A DNA stretch of 64,000 nucleotides from Streptomyces sp. NBC_01476 (lineage in GTDB: Bacteria; Actinomycetota; Actinomycetes; Streptomycetales; Streptomycetaceae): assembly GCF_036227265.1 (NCBI RefSeq), contig NZ_CP109446.1, positions 2,245,501 through 2,309,500 of the forward strand. The letters are read 5' to 3'. The first letter of the stretch is position 1. Every line of letters starts with the position of its first letter. The notes below the pieces were generated by a model. That model worked only from the letters and a program-made list of their open reading frames with translations. It searched no databases and was not told the DNA's origin. Shown here piece after piece: positions 25,695 to 36,341 of the stretch. Made by a program: the position numbers and the translations under genes.

Positions 25695-26333
25695 ATGACT
25701 GACGAGCCCCGTGCGGTGCCCCCGCGCACGACGAAGGTGCTGCTCGCCGAGGACCAGGGCATGATGCGCGGCGCGCTCGCGCTGCTGCTCGGCCTGGAGG
25801 ACGACCTGGAGGTCGTGGCGCAGGTGGACGCCGGGGACCGGATCGTCGAGGCGGCGCTGGCCGCGCGGCCGGACGTCGCGCTGCTCGACATCGAACTGCC
25901 CGGCCGCAGCGGGCTGGACGCCGCCGCCGAGCTGCGCGACCGGCTGCCGGCCTGCAAGGTGGTGATCCTGACGACCTTCGGCCGGCCCGGTTATCTGCGG
26001 CGGGCCATGGAGGCCGGAGCGGCCGGCTTTCTGGTCAAGGACGGGCCGGTGGAGGAACTGGCGGGCACCATCCGGCGGGTGCTGCGCGGGGAGCGGGTGA
26101 TCGACCCGGCGCTGGCCGCCGCCGCGCTGAGCGCGGGCCCGAGCCCGCTCACCCCGCGCGAGCAGGACGTCCTCAACGCGGCGGCGGACGGTGCGACGGT
26201 CGCCGACATCGCCGGCCGGGTGTTCCTCTCGGAGTCCACCGTCCGCAACTACCTCTCGGCCGCGATCGGGAAGACCGGCACCCGCAACCGGATGGAAGCG
26301 GTGCGGGCGGCCCGGCAGAACGGCTGGCTGTAG
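25695..26333 (+). CDS. NarL/LuxR-family response regulator
   Basis: The 212-residue protein has a receiver with acidic pocket LLAEDQ, phosphoacceptor Asp in LLDIELPG, Thr in ILTTF and Lys in LVKDGP. The C-terminal LuxR-type helix-turn-helix has LTPREQDVLNAAADGATVAD and STVRNYLSAAIGKTG. It is the likely partner of the DesK-type kinase and regulator of the exporter genes. A -10-like element seven bases before the ATG indicates its own leaderless promoter. Confidence 0.94.
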   Translation: MTDEPRAVPPRTTKVLLAEDQGMMRGALALLLGLEDDLEVVAQVDAGDRIVEAALAARPDVALLDIELPGRSGLDAAAELRDRLPACKVVILTTFGRPGYLRRAMEAGAAGFLVKDGPVEELAGTIRRVLRGERVIDPALAAAALSAGPSPLTPREQDVLNAAADGATVADIAGRVFLSESTVRNYLSAAIGKTGTRNRMEAVRAARQNGWL

Positions 26334-26369
26334 GGGGTCGGGGCCGGCGGGCGGTGGGCCGGGGCCGCG

Positions 26370-28579
<2,210 letters not shown>

Positions 28580-28628
28580 GGGCGGCCCGGCCGGTCGAGG
28601 GGCCCTGCGGGGCCGCGGGCCGGGCCGA

Positions 28629-28634
28629 TAGAGT
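28629..28634 (+). promoter_or_regulatory. -10 element for a leaderless amidase transcript
   Basis: TAGAGT ends seven bases before the GTG start of the amidase gene. The spacing matches other leaderless genes in this window and decides the start codon. Confidence 0.55.
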
Positions 28635-28641
28635 CACGGGC

Positions 28642-29589
28642 GTGTTCAGCAACGAGTCCCGCGGGGGCGACCGTCGCACTCCACCGCGCTTCGCGTCGGC
28701 CGCGGGGGCGGTGTGCCTGCTCATCGGCCTCGCGGCCTGCGGCTCCGGCACCGGATCGGCGCACACCGGGAGCGCAGGGGACCGGGTTTCCGCCACCGGG
28801 GACACCTCCGCGCCGGGGACGGTGGCGCCGGCCACCTCGACCCCGCCCGGCAGCCCGACCCCGCCCGGCAGCCCGACAGCTGAAACGCTTCCGCTCGCCG
28901 GCAAGGTGGTGGCCCTCGACCCCGGCCACAACCCGGCCAACTACCGGCACACCGCAGAGATCAACCGCCAGGTGAACGTCGGCAACGGCCACAAGGAGTG
29001 CGACACCACCGGCACCGAGACCAACGCCGGTTACGCGGAGGCGTCGTACACCCTGGACGTCTCCCGCCGGGTGCGGTCGCTGCTGATCGCGCGGGGCGCG
29101 AAGGTCGTGCTGACGCAGAACGGTGACCGGCCGTACGGGCCGTGCGTGGACGAACGGGCCAGGATCGGCAACGAGGCGCACGCGGACGCGGCCGTGTCGA
29201 TCCACGCGGACGGCGCCCCCGCGGCGGACTACGGCTTCCATGTGATCGCGCCCCAGTCGCTGCACGAGGGCGGCGCCGACACCCGGGCCATCGCCGGGCC
29301 CTCGCTGCGGCTGGCGACCAGCTTGCGTGCGCACTTCGCCGCCGCGACGAAGGAACCGTTCGCCGACTACCTCGGCGGCGGCAAGGGCCTGATGGTCCGC
29401 GGTGACCTGGGCGGCCTCAACATGTCAACGGTGCCGAAGGTGTTCATCGAGTGCGGCAATATGCGCAATGCGCGCGACGCGAAGTCGTTGACGAATCCCG
29501 CCTGGCGGCAGGACGCCGCGCGCGGAATCGCCGACGGCCTCACCGCTTTTCTGGAGAGTTCGTCCGATTCGCCCGGCGGAAAGGGGTGA
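28642..29589 (+). CDS. N-acetylmuramoyl-L-alanine amidase, lipoprotein
   Basis: The 315-residue protein has a lipoprotein signal peptide ending in the lipobox LAAC (Cys about 33), so it is anchored outside the membrane. A Thr/Pro/Gly-rich linker follows to about residue 85. The Amidase_3 domain shows the zinc ligands in DPGHNP, a Glu in AEASYTLDVS and His in SIHADG, and the catalytic Glu in VFIECGNMRN. It cleaves the bond between MurNAc and L-Ala in peptidoglycan. It is probably transcribed alone. Confidence 0.93.
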   Translation: MFSNESRGGDRRTPPRFASAAGAVCLLIGLAACGSGTGSAHTGSAGDRVSATGDTSAPGTVAPATSTPPGSPTPPGSPTAETLPLAGKVVALDPGHNPANYRHTAEINRQVNVGNGHKECDTTGTETNAGYAEASYTLDVSRRVRSLLIARGAKVVLTQNGDRPYGPCVDERARIGNEAHADAAVSIHADGAPAADYGFHVIAPQSLHEGGADTRAIAGPSLRLATSLRAHFAAATKEPFADYLGGGKGLMVRGDLGGLNMSTVPKVFIECGNMRNARDAKSLTNPAWRQDAARGIADGLTAFLESSSDSPGGKG

Positions 29590-29729
29590 CAGGGCGGTAG
29601 CAGTCCGGTATGGATCGTGCACCAATGCCCCTGCCCATCCCGCTGGTCATGATCACCCCCGTACGATGGGGCACCGCCCCGATCAGAGCAGAACCGAACA
29701 GACCGAACTGACAAAGGACAGGACCTGAC

Positions 29730-30581
29730 GTGAACATCCGCTCCCTGACCCGAGGTGACGGCGCGGTGATCGGAGCAGCGGTGCTGCTCCTGATCGCTTC
29801 GTTCCTGCCGTTCTACAAAGCCAAGTCGGCATTCGGCGGCTCGGACTCGGTCAACACGTGGCACTCGGAGCTCTTCCCGATCCTGCCGTCCGTCACGCTC
29901 GCCGCCATCGCGGCGGCTGTCGCGCTGGTCCTGGCCAGGTCCGGCGGTCCGCTCGCCGGGCGCCAGTTGCTGGGGCTCTCCCTGGAGCAGTGGTCGCTCG
30001 CGCTGTCCGTCTTCGTCGGCTGGACCGCCGTGTGGGCCACCCTCTTCCGGAACTCCGACGCCTACGACAAGGGCATCGGCAACTGGCTGACGCTGCTCTT
30101 CGGCCTGGTCATCGGGGTCGCCGCCCCGCTCTCCAGCCGGCTGCCCCAGCTGAAGGCGCCGCTGCTCAACGCCCCGCGCCCGGCGCCCGCGCAGCCCTAC
30201 GGTGTCGGTCCGGGCCAGCCCGGCGTCGGCCAGCCGTACGGCGCCAACCCGCCGCAGGCCGCCTACGGCTACCCGGGCGGCGCCCAGTCGGTGGACGCCT
30301 CCTACGGCCAGTCCGCCCAGCAGTCCGCGCCGTACGGCCAGGCCGCCGCGCAGCCGTCCGCCGCGGCCTCGGCGCCGTCCGCCGACTTCACCGCCTTCTG
30401 GTTCGCGGTGCCGGTGCCGCGCCCGCTGTACTCCGAGGACGGCGCGGGCGGCCAGATCGCCGAACTGGCCCCCGGTACCTGGTACCTGGCAGTGGACCAG
30501 CGCGGTCAGTCGCTGATCGCCCAGACGCAGGACGGGCGGCGCGGTGTGCTGCAGGACAGCAGCGGCATCCAGCGCGGCTGA
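29730..30581 (+). CDS. membrane protein with disordered linker and small C-terminal domain
   Basis: The 283-residue protein has four likely transmembrane helices in the first 145 residues, the first being VIGAAVLLLIASFLPFY. A Gln/Gly/Pro/Tyr-rich disordered linker follows (about 150-225) with repeats such as QPYG and SYGQ. The last 55 residues form a compact domain with FWFAVPVPRPLYSEDG and GTWYLAVDQRG, resembling DUF5336-type actinobacterial membrane proteins. Function is unknown. The GTG start follows AAGGACAGGA. Confidence 0.8.
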   Translation: MNIRSLTRGDGAVIGAAVLLLIASFLPFYKAKSAFGGSDSVNTWHSELFPILPSVTLAAIAAAVALVLARSGGPLAGRQLLGLSLEQWSLALSVFVGWTAVWATLFRNSDAYDKGIGNWLTLLFGLVIGVAAPLSSRLPQLKAPLLNAPRPAPAQPYGVGPGQPGVGQPYGANPPQAAYGYPGGAQSVDASYGQSAQQSAPYGQAAAQPSAAASAPSADFTAFWFAVPVPRPLYSEDGAGGQIAELAPGTWYLAVDQRGQSLIAQTQDGRRGVLQDSSGIQRG

Positions 30582-30605
30582 TCCCCGGTCCTCCCCGGTT
30601 CCGCG

Positions 30606-30644
30606 CGGCGGCCGGTCATCCCTCCATCGGGTGACCGGCCGCCG
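30606..30644 (+). terminator. strong hairpin terminator
   Basis: CGGCGGCCGGTCA (30606-30618) pairs perfectly with TGACCGGCCGCCG (30632-30644) around a 13-base loop. It lies 25 bases after the membrane-protein stop codon. Confidence 0.85.
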
Positions 30645-30736
30645 TGCTGTCCGGCCCCGTGCGGGTGTTCTCGCCGGATCTGCCGCCGGCCGGCCGGCGC
30701 GAGTTTCGTTCACCCTTTCGGGGCAATGCGAGGGTC

Positions 30737-31024
30737 ATGGCCAGACGGTATGGCGGCAACCCCGCCGCGGTGATCATCCTTATCGCCGCAGACATCGCTG
30801 CACTGATCCTGATTCTGTGGATCTTCTTCTTCTGCTTCGACGCCAACCGAGCGAACGACTTGGTCGACTGGGTCCACCATTCGGCCAACTGGCTGGCAGG
30901 GTGGTCGAAGGACCTGTTCACGGTGGACAACCTGAAGTGGCGCACGGTGCTCAACTACGGCCTGCCGGCGGCCGTCTACCTGCTGGTGGCACACGCCATC
31001 GCGGGCCGGGTGAACCGGGCCTGA
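30737..31024 (+). CDS. small two-helix membrane protein (95 aa)
   Basis: The 95-residue protein has two hydrophobic helices, AAVIILIAADIAALILILWIF-like near residues 10-32 and VLNYGLPAAVYLLVAHAIAG at 69-88, separated by an amphipathic DLVDWVHHSANWLAGW segment. No family name is known to me, but codon bias and composition are good. It is convergent with the following minus-strand operon, and the stops are only 26 bases apart. Confidence 0.75.
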   Translation: MARRYGGNPAAVIILIAADIAALILILWIFFFCFDANRANDLVDWVHHSANWLAGWSKDLFTVDNLKWRTVLNYGLPAAVYLLVAHAIAGRVNRA

Positions 31025-31050
31025 CGGTCCGCCACCCGATGCCGGTCCGT

Positions 31051-32154
31051 TCAGCAGCAGCCGGGCGCCAGTCCGTCCGGCAGCCGTTCGCCCCCGAAAA
31101 CGGCGGTGGTCGCCTCATCCCCCCCGAGCGCGGCCACCGCCAACAGCAGTGCCCCGGCCGTCCAGGTGGTGCGCTCGACCGGCCACACCTCGCGGTTCTC
31201 GAACTCGTAGCCGGTCCAGTACAGGCCGTCCTCGGCCCGTAGGTGCTGGATGTCGGTGAGGATCCGCACCGCCCGGTCGGACTCCCCCACCGCCCAGAGC
31301 GCCAGCGCCAGTTCCGCGCTCTCGCCGCCGGTGACCCACGGGTTGGGGATCACACAGCGCACCCCGAGCCCCGGCACGACGAAGCGTGCCCAGCCCTCCT
31401 CGATACGTTCCAGCGCGCGCGGTCCGCGCAGCGCGCCGGTCAGCACCGGGTAGTACCAGTCCATCGAGTACCGGCTCTTGTCGAGGAACCGCTCGGGGTG
31501 CCTGCGGATCGCGTGGCCGAGCGCGCCGGTCGCCAACTCCCAGTCGGGCTGCGGCTCCTCACGGTGCTCGGCGATGGCGAGCGCGCAGCGCAGTGCCTGG
31601 TGGACCGAGGAACTCCCGGTCAGCAGGGCGTCGGTGACCATCTCCCCGCCGGCTTCGCGCTTCCAGCCGATCTGCCCGCCGGGCTGCTGCAGCGCCAGGA
31701 CGAACTCGACGGCCGCGTAGACCTGCGGCCAGATCCGGTCCAGGAAGGCGTCGTCACCGGTGGCCAGGTAGTGGTGCCAGACGCCGACCGCCACGTAGGC
31801 GCAGAAGTTGGACTCCCGGCCGCGGTCGGTGGGGCGCTCCGGGTCGCCGTCCTGGTATCCGGCGTACCAGGAACCGTCGCCGTTCTGGTGCCGGGCGAGC
31901 CACCGGTACGCCGCCTCGGCGCGTTCGTGCTCGCCCGCCGCGTCCAGCGCCATCGCCGCTTCCACATGGTCCCAGGGGTCCAGGTGGTGGCCGGGGAACC
32001 AGGGGATCGCGCCGTCCGGGCGCTGCGCCGCGGCGATGGCGGCGACCGTCTGCGCGGCCTGCTCCGCGGTGAGGACGCCGGGCAGCACCAGCTGTTCGAC
32101 ACTGCCCTGGTTCTGGTCCTGACCCTGGCCCTGCCCACTGCCGGACCAGGTCAC
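31051..32154 (-). CDS. alpha/alpha-toroid (prenyltransferase / six-hairpin-like) protein
   Basis: The 367-residue protein consists of paired helices with repeated signatures such as AAQRPDGAIPWFPG, HQNGDGSWYAGY and LQQPGGQIGW. These are QW-like repeats seen in squalene cyclase, prenyltransferase and glycoside hydrolase (alpha/alpha)6 folds. No DxDD cyclase motif is evident, so a terpene cyclase is doubtful; a carbohydrate-active or binding role fits the glycosyltransferase neighbour. The GTG start overlaps the methyltransferase stop by 4 bases (GTGA). Confidence 0.8.
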   Translation of the reverse strand: MTWSGSGQGQGQDQNQGSVEQLVLPGVLTAEQAAQTVAAIAAAQRPDGAIPWFPGHHLDPWDHVEAAMALDAAGEHERAEAAYRWLARHQNGDGSWYAGYQDGDPERPTDRGRESNFCAYVAVGVWHHYLATGDDAFLDRIWPQVYAAVEFVLALQQPGGQIGWKREAGGEMVTDALLTGSSSVHQALRCALAIAEHREEPQPDWELATGALGHAIRRHPERFLDKSRYSMDWYYPVLTGALRGPRALERIEEGWARFVVPGLGVRCVIPNPWVTGGESAELALALWAVGESDRAVRILTDIQHLRAEDGLYWTGYEFENREVWPVERTTWTAGALLLAVAALGGDEATTAVFGGERLPDGLAPGCC

Positions 32155-32885
32155 TTGACCGCGCCCGCGGGCAGGTGCGGCTTGGTCGCGTACACCACGA
32201 AGCTCTTGCCGAGCACCGGGTTCAGCGCCTGCTCGGCGAGCCGGGTGGCCAATGGTTTCTTCATGATGTCCCAGACCAGGAGCTTGTGGTACAGCTTCAC
32301 CGGCAGTGCCTGGTCGTTGTCCACGCCCATCGCGCACTTGAGCCACCAGTACGGCGCGTGCAGCCCGTGCGCGTGGTGCGTGCCGTACGGCTTCAGGCCC
32401 GCTTCCCGCATCCTGCCGAGGAGTTCGTCGGCCTTGTAGATCCGGATGTGGCCGCCCTCGACCTCGTGGTAGGCGTCGGAGAGCGCCCAGCACACCTTCT
32501 CCGGGCCGTACCGGGGCACGGTCACCGCGATCCGGCCGCCCGGCCGCAGGACCCGCACCATCTCGGCGAGCACGCCCTTGTCGTCCGGGATGTGCTCCAT
32601 CACCTCGGAGATGATCACCACGTCGAAACTGTCGTCGGGGAACGGCAGTCGCAGCGCGTCGCCCTCCATCGCCACCGCCTCGGCGCCGGCCGGGGCCTCG
32701 CCCGCCTCGGCCATCGCGGCGAACCACTTGGCGACCTCGCGGATCTCCTCGCCGTCGCGGTCGAGGGCCACCACCCGGGCACCGCGCCGGTAGCACTCGA
32801 ACGCGTGCCGCCCGGCCCCGCAGCCGAGGTCGAGCACGCGGTCGCCGGCGGCGAGCGGAAAACGGGTGAAGTCGACGGTCAGCAT
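32151..32885 (-). CDS. class I SAM-dependent methyltransferase
   Basis: The 244-residue protein has motif I VLDLGCGAGRHAFE, motif II acidic loop VVALDRDGEE, LPFPDDSFDVVIISEVMEHI as motif III/IV, and VLRPGGRIAVTVP as post-motif. This is a complete methyltransferase fold, probably acting on a sugar or lipid made with the neighbouring glycosyltransferase. Its ATG shares a base with the stop of the glycosyltransferase gene (TGATG), showing tight coupling. Confidence 0.92.
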   Translation of the reverse strand: MLTVDFTRFPLAAGDRVLDLGCGAGRHAFECYRRGARVVALDRDGEEIREVAKWFAAMAEAGEAPAGAEAVAMEGDALRLPFPDDSFDVVIISEVMEHIPDDKGVLAEMVRVLRPGGRIAVTVPRYGPEKVCWALSDAYHEVEGGHIRIYKADELLGRMREAGLKPYGTHHAHGLHAPYWWLKCAMGVDNDQALPVKLYHKLLVWDIMKKPLATRLAEQALNPVLGKSFVVYATKPHLPAGAVK

Positions 32886-34312
32886 CAGCGATTGCTCCCC
32901 ACGGGCGTTCCCGTTTCTGCGGTGGTGGTGCCGGCTCCGCGGCCGGCTGCGGCCGGGCCGGCGGCGCCGGCCACCGGTGCGGCAGGACGGGCCCGGCGGC
33001 CGCGGCCGGCCACCGGCGAGGACTGCTCGGCGATCGCGGCGCGGTACAGCTCCGCGGTGGACTGTGCGGCGCGGGTCCAGGTGAAGTGGGCCAGCACCCG
33101 GGCGCGGCCCGCCGCGCCCAGCCGGCGGCGCAACCGCGGGTCGGCGAGCAGCCGTTCCAGCGCGGCGCAGAGCGCGGCCGGATCGCCCGGCGGCACCGCG
33201 AGACAGGTCTCGCCGTCACGTCCGGCCACCTCGGGGATGGCCCCGCCGGTGGTGGCGACCAGCGGGGTGCCGGTGGCCATCGCCTCCGCGGCCGGGAGCG
33301 AGAAACCCTCGTAGAGGGAGGGGACGCAGGCCACCTGGGCGCTCCGGGTGAGGTCGACCAGTTCCGCGTCGCTGATGCCCTTGACGAACTCGACGGCGTC
33401 GCCGAGCCCGTACCGCTCGACCGCCTCGGCGACCGGTCCCTTCTCGGGGCGCTTGCCGACCACGATCAGGTGGGCGTCCGGCCGCCCGGCGCGCAGCTTC
33501 GCCAGCGCCTCGACGAGGAAGACCAGGCCCTTGAGCGGGACGTCCGCGCTGGAGGTGGTGACGATCCTGCCGGGCACCTCGGCCACCGCCGGGTCCGGCG
33601 AGAAGAGCCGGGTGTCGGCGCCGATGTGCACGGTGTGGATGCGGTCCGCCCGTACGCCCAGGTCGTCGGCGATCTCGGACTTCGAGGAGCCGGAGACGGT
33701 CAGCACCGACGGCAGCCGCCGTGCCACCCGCTTCTGCATGTGGGTGAAGCCGTACCAGCGCCGTACCGACAGCCGCCGCTTCCAGGTGCCGGCGGCGGCC
33801 AGGTCCAGCCGGCGGTCCACCGTGATCGGGTGGTGGATGGTGGTGACCAGCGGCAGGCCGAGGCCCAACAGGCCGTAGCCGAGGGTCTGGTTGTCGTGCA
33901 CGACGTCGAAGTCGCCCCGGCGGGCGGCCAGATGACGGCGGGCACGCAGGCTGAAGGTGAGCGGCTCCGGGAAGCCGCCGGTCCACATGGTGGCGACCTC
34001 CAGCGCGTCGATCCAGTCGCGGTACTCGCCCCTGCGCGGGGTGCGGAAGGGGTCGGGCTGGCGGTACAGGTCGAGGCTCGGGAGTTCGGTGAGGGTGACG
34101 CCGTCGCCGACCGCGTCCAGGACGGGATACGGCTGGGCACCGATCACCTCGACCCGGTGGCCGAGCGCGGCCAGTTCGCGGGAGAGGTGGCGGACGTAGA
34201 CGCCCTGGCCGCCGCAGTAGGGGTTGCCTTTGTAGCTGAGCAGGGCGATCCGCAGCGGCTCCGCAGAAGCGGTCCCCGCGGCGGGAGTCCTGGCGGCCCC
34301 TGATGAGGTCAC
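32885..34312 (-). CDS. glycosyltransferase family 4 (GT-B) protein
   Basis: The 475-residue protein has the N-terminal glycine-rich acceptor loop YCGGQGVYVRHLSRELAALG and the C-terminal GT4 donor motif EGFSLPAAEAMATGTPLVAT, with the conserved Glu pair spaced seven residues apart. VVGKRPEKGP marks the inter-domain strand. It transfers sugar from an NDP donor with retention of configuration. The C-terminal 40 residues are Ala/Gly/Pro-rich and disordered. The GTG start has GGGGG six bases upstream. It is the first gene of the GT4, methyltransferase, toroid operon and diverges from the TetR gene. Confidence 0.92.
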   Translation of the reverse strand: MTSSGAARTPAAGTASAEPLRIALLSYKGNPYCGGQGVYVRHLSRELAALGHRVEVIGAQPYPVLDAVGDGVTLTELPSLDLYRQPDPFRTPRRGEYRDWIDALEVATMWTGGFPEPLTFSLRARRHLAARRGDFDVVHDNQTLGYGLLGLGLPLVTTIHHPITVDRRLDLAAAGTWKRRLSVRRWYGFTHMQKRVARRLPSVLTVSGSSKSEIADDLGVRADRIHTVHIGADTRLFSPDPAVAEVPGRIVTTSSADVPLKGLVFLVEALAKLRAGRPDAHLIVVGKRPEKGPVAEAVERYGLGDAVEFVKGISDAELVDLTRSAQVACVPSLYEGFSLPAAEAMATGTPLVATTGGAIPEVAGRDGETCLAVPPGDPAALCAALERLLADPRLRRRLGAAGRARVLAHFTWTRAAQSTAELYRAAIAEQSSPVAGRGRRARPAAPVAGAAGPAAAGRGAGTTTAETGTPVGSNR

Positions 34313-34365
34313 TCGGACCCCCTTCTCGCTGCGATTGAACCGGCGCGCAACCGGTCGCGCTAATC

Positions 34366-34379
34366 TAGAACAAGTTTCA
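34366..34379. promoter_or_regulatory. KstR-type operator between the GT4 operon and the TetR gene
   Basis: TAGAACAAGTTTCA matches the mycobacterial KstR consensus TNNAACNNGTTNNA at every defined position. It lies in the divergent promoter region, just downstream of a -10-like TAATCT (34361-34366), and its neighbour encodes a TetR-family protein. Control of both directions by that protein is the simple inference. Confidence 0.7.
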
Positions 34380-34528
34380 GACGTGATGGTACAGAAGGCG
34401 AATCCACCCGGCACGGGACGGTCCGCCCGCGGCCCTCCGGGTGATTCCCACCACGGTGCCCGGCGGCGGCCGGCTGCCGTCATGCACAGGCGCCGGGAGC
34501 GGCGCGGGACAGCGGTGAGGCGGCACGG

Positions 34529-35299
34529 ATGGCAGCTCGTACGGCACCAACAGGGACCCCCGCCGACGCGTCCACCGACGCCTCTAGCGGAACCACCGGT
34601 GCGTCCGCCGGCACCCCGGCAGGGGCGGCCGGGGGTGCCCCGACCCCAACCGCCGGCGCCCCGGCCGGAACCACCGACGCGTCCGGGGGCGCCCAGGGCC
34701 GCGCCCGCACCGATCCCCGGCCGTCCCCGCTGCCGCTGACCGAGCGGCAGGAGCAACGCCGCCGGCGCATCCTGGACGCCAGCACCCGGCTCGCCGTCCG
34801 GGGCGGCTTCGACGCGGTCCAGATGCGCGAGGTGGCCGAGACCTCGGGGGTCGCGCTCGGCACCCTCTACCGCTACTTCCCGTCCAAGATCCATCTGCTG
34901 GTCGCCACCATGGAGGACCAGTTGGGGCTGCTCCACCTGGCGCTGCGCGAACGTCCGCCGGCCGCCACCGCGCCGTCCGAGCGGGTCGCCGAAACGTTGC
35001 TCCGCGCCTTCCGCGCGCTCCAGCGCGAGCCGCAGCTCGCCGACGCGATGGTACGGGCGCTGATCTTCGCCGACCGCTCGGTGGGTGCGGAGGTGGCCAC
35101 GGTCTCCCGGCTGACCCGCACGATCATCGTGGACGCGATGGGGCCGCGCGCCGCCGCCCCGGGCGAGGGCCGGCTCGCCGCGGTCCGGGTGATCGAGCAC
35201 ACCTGGCACGCGGCCCTCGTCAGCTGGCTCTCCGGCCGCTCGACAGTCGCCCAGGTCACCCAGGACATCCGCACCGCCTGCGGTCTCCTCGACACCTGA
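34529..35299 (+). CDS. TetR family transcriptional regulator (KstR-like)
   Basis: The 256-residue protein has a disordered Ala/Thr/Gly/Pro tail of about 65 residues, then the TetR DNA-binding domain: RRRRILDASTRLAVRGGFDAVQ helix 1, VQMREVAETSGVALGTLYRYFPSK helix-turn-helix. The C-terminal ligand domain of about 150 residues resembles the KstR group, which in mycobacteria responds to cholesterol-derived acyl-CoA. A GAGG site precedes the ATG by seven bases. No steroid-degradation genes are in the window, so the ligand here is uncertain. Confidence 0.9.
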   Translation: MAARTAPTGTPADASTDASSGTTGASAGTPAGAAGGAPTPTAGAPAGTTDASGGAQGRARTDPRPSPLPLTERQEQRRRRILDASTRLAVRGGFDAVQMREVAETSGVALGTLYRYFPSKIHLLVATMEDQLGLLHLALRERPPAATAPSERVAETLLRAFRALQREPQLADAMVRALIFADRSVGAEVATVSRLTRTIIVDAMGPRAAAPGEGRLAAVRVIEHTWHAALVSWLSGRSTVAQVTQDIRTACGLLDT

Positions 35300-35636
35300 C
35301 CGCGCCCCGCGGGCGGGCTGAGTCCGCCGGCTGGAGGCACGGCGTGCGGGCGGGGGTGGTGCGCCCTCCGCGCCTCTCACCGCCCCCCGGGTACGCCCGG
35401 CCGGCCGTAAAGCCTGCACCCCGCTGGGGACCGGTCCGGGTAGGAATGGATGGCGCCGGGCCAGGTGCGGCAGAAGGCACCGTCCACCCGTGTCAGGGAC
35501 CGGACGGGGACGGTCGGACCTGGCCCTGGGCCTGCCTGGCAGGCCCGAGGGGGGCGCACGGTCCGTAGGCACGCCTGCGGCCGTTCCCGGGGACGAGGAG
35601 CGGCGTGACCAGGCGACGACACGAGGTGGATCTTCA
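35300..35636 (+). other. intergenic region upstream of ramR-like gene
   Basis: I see no gene with consistent codon bias. The promoter of the following regulator must lie here. No clear terminator after the TetR gene and no notable repeat was found. Confidence 0.4.
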
Positions 35637-36341
35637 GTGATACGCGTTTTGGTGGCCCATGACACCAGCCTGCTGCGCTCCGCGCTTGCGGCTCTGCTGG
35701 GCAGGGAGTCCGACTTCGAGGTGGCGGACACCGAGTGGCCACGCCTGTGCGAGACGGACCGGGCGTTACGACCACAGGTGTACGTGGTGGACGCCGACTG
35801 TCCTGGCTGGCGGCGGCATGCCGGCGGCGCGGCAGGGCACGGCGGGGGGACGCGTCACCGGTGGCCGCAGGACACCGGGCACGCCGGGCACACCGGTGCG
35901 CACGGCCGGGGGGTGCACGGCCGGGGGGACCAGGGCTGCGCGTGCCCCGCCGCCGCGCCGGCCTCGCTGGTGGTGCTGACCGGCGCGGGCAAGCCGGGTG
36001 ATCTGCGGCGCGCTTTCGAGGCCCGGGCGCTGGGCTTCGTCAACAAGGACCGTTCGGCGGACCGGCTGCCCACCGCGGTCCGCCAGGCCGCCCAGGGGAA
36101 ACGGTTCGTCGACGACTCGCTGGCGGTCGAGTTCCTGCAGGCCGCCGACATGCCGCTGACCCGCCGGGAGCTGAGCGTGCTCTCGCTGAGCGCCGAGGGC
36201 GCCTCCGTCACCGAGATCGCCCGCAGCCTGCACCTGTGCAACGGCACGGTGCGCAACTATCTCGCCGCGATCACCCGGAAGACCGGGGCGCGCAACCGGG
36301 TCGACGCGATCCGGATCTCACAGGTCGCCGGGTGGGTGTAG
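35637..36341 (+). CDS. ramR: RamR-like orphan response regulator of the lanthipeptide cluster
   Basis: The 234-residue NarL-family regulator begins VIRVLVAHDTSLLRSALAALLG, close to RamR of Streptomyces. The receiver is atypical: the phosphoacceptor region reads YVVDADCPGW and is followed by about 45 inserted residues rich in Gly and His. That insertion is partly encoded by a direct repeat of GCACGGCCGGGGGG around 35900-35930. The LuxR-type HTH is complete (LTRRELSVLSLSAEGASVTE, TVRNYLAAITRKTG). RamR activates the ramCSAB operon in S. coelicolor without a paired kinase, and no kinase gene is adjacent here. Its 3' end overlaps the convergent exporter gene by 24 bases. Confidence 0.82.
   Translation: MIRVLVAHDTSLLRSALAALLGRESDFEVADTEWPRLCETDRALRPQVYVVDADCPGWRRHAGGAAGHGGGTRHRWPQDTGHAGHTGAHGRGVHGRGDQGCACPAAAPASLVVLTGAGKPGDLRRAFEARALGFVNKDRSADRLPTAVRQAAQGKRFVDDSLAVEFLQAADMPLTRRELSVLSLSAEGASVTEIARSLHLCNGTVRNYLAAITRKTGARNRVDAIRISQVAGWV

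Noticed and set aside
23972..25702. Alternative plus-strand frame across the kinase, with an acidic segment opposite the serine-repeat gene
   Set aside because: Most of it is the +2 shadow of the kinase. The acidic part is complementary to the Ser codons of the repeat gene.
31051..32154. Terpene (squalene-type) cyclase
   Set aside because: QW-like repeats are present but no DxDD acid motif was seen and the neighbours are glycosyltransferase and methyltransferase genes.
32155..33219. Extension of the toroid protein into the methyltransferase and glycosyltransferase genes
   Set aside because: The extra sequence is out of frame with two well-supported genes. The GTGA overlap gives a better start.
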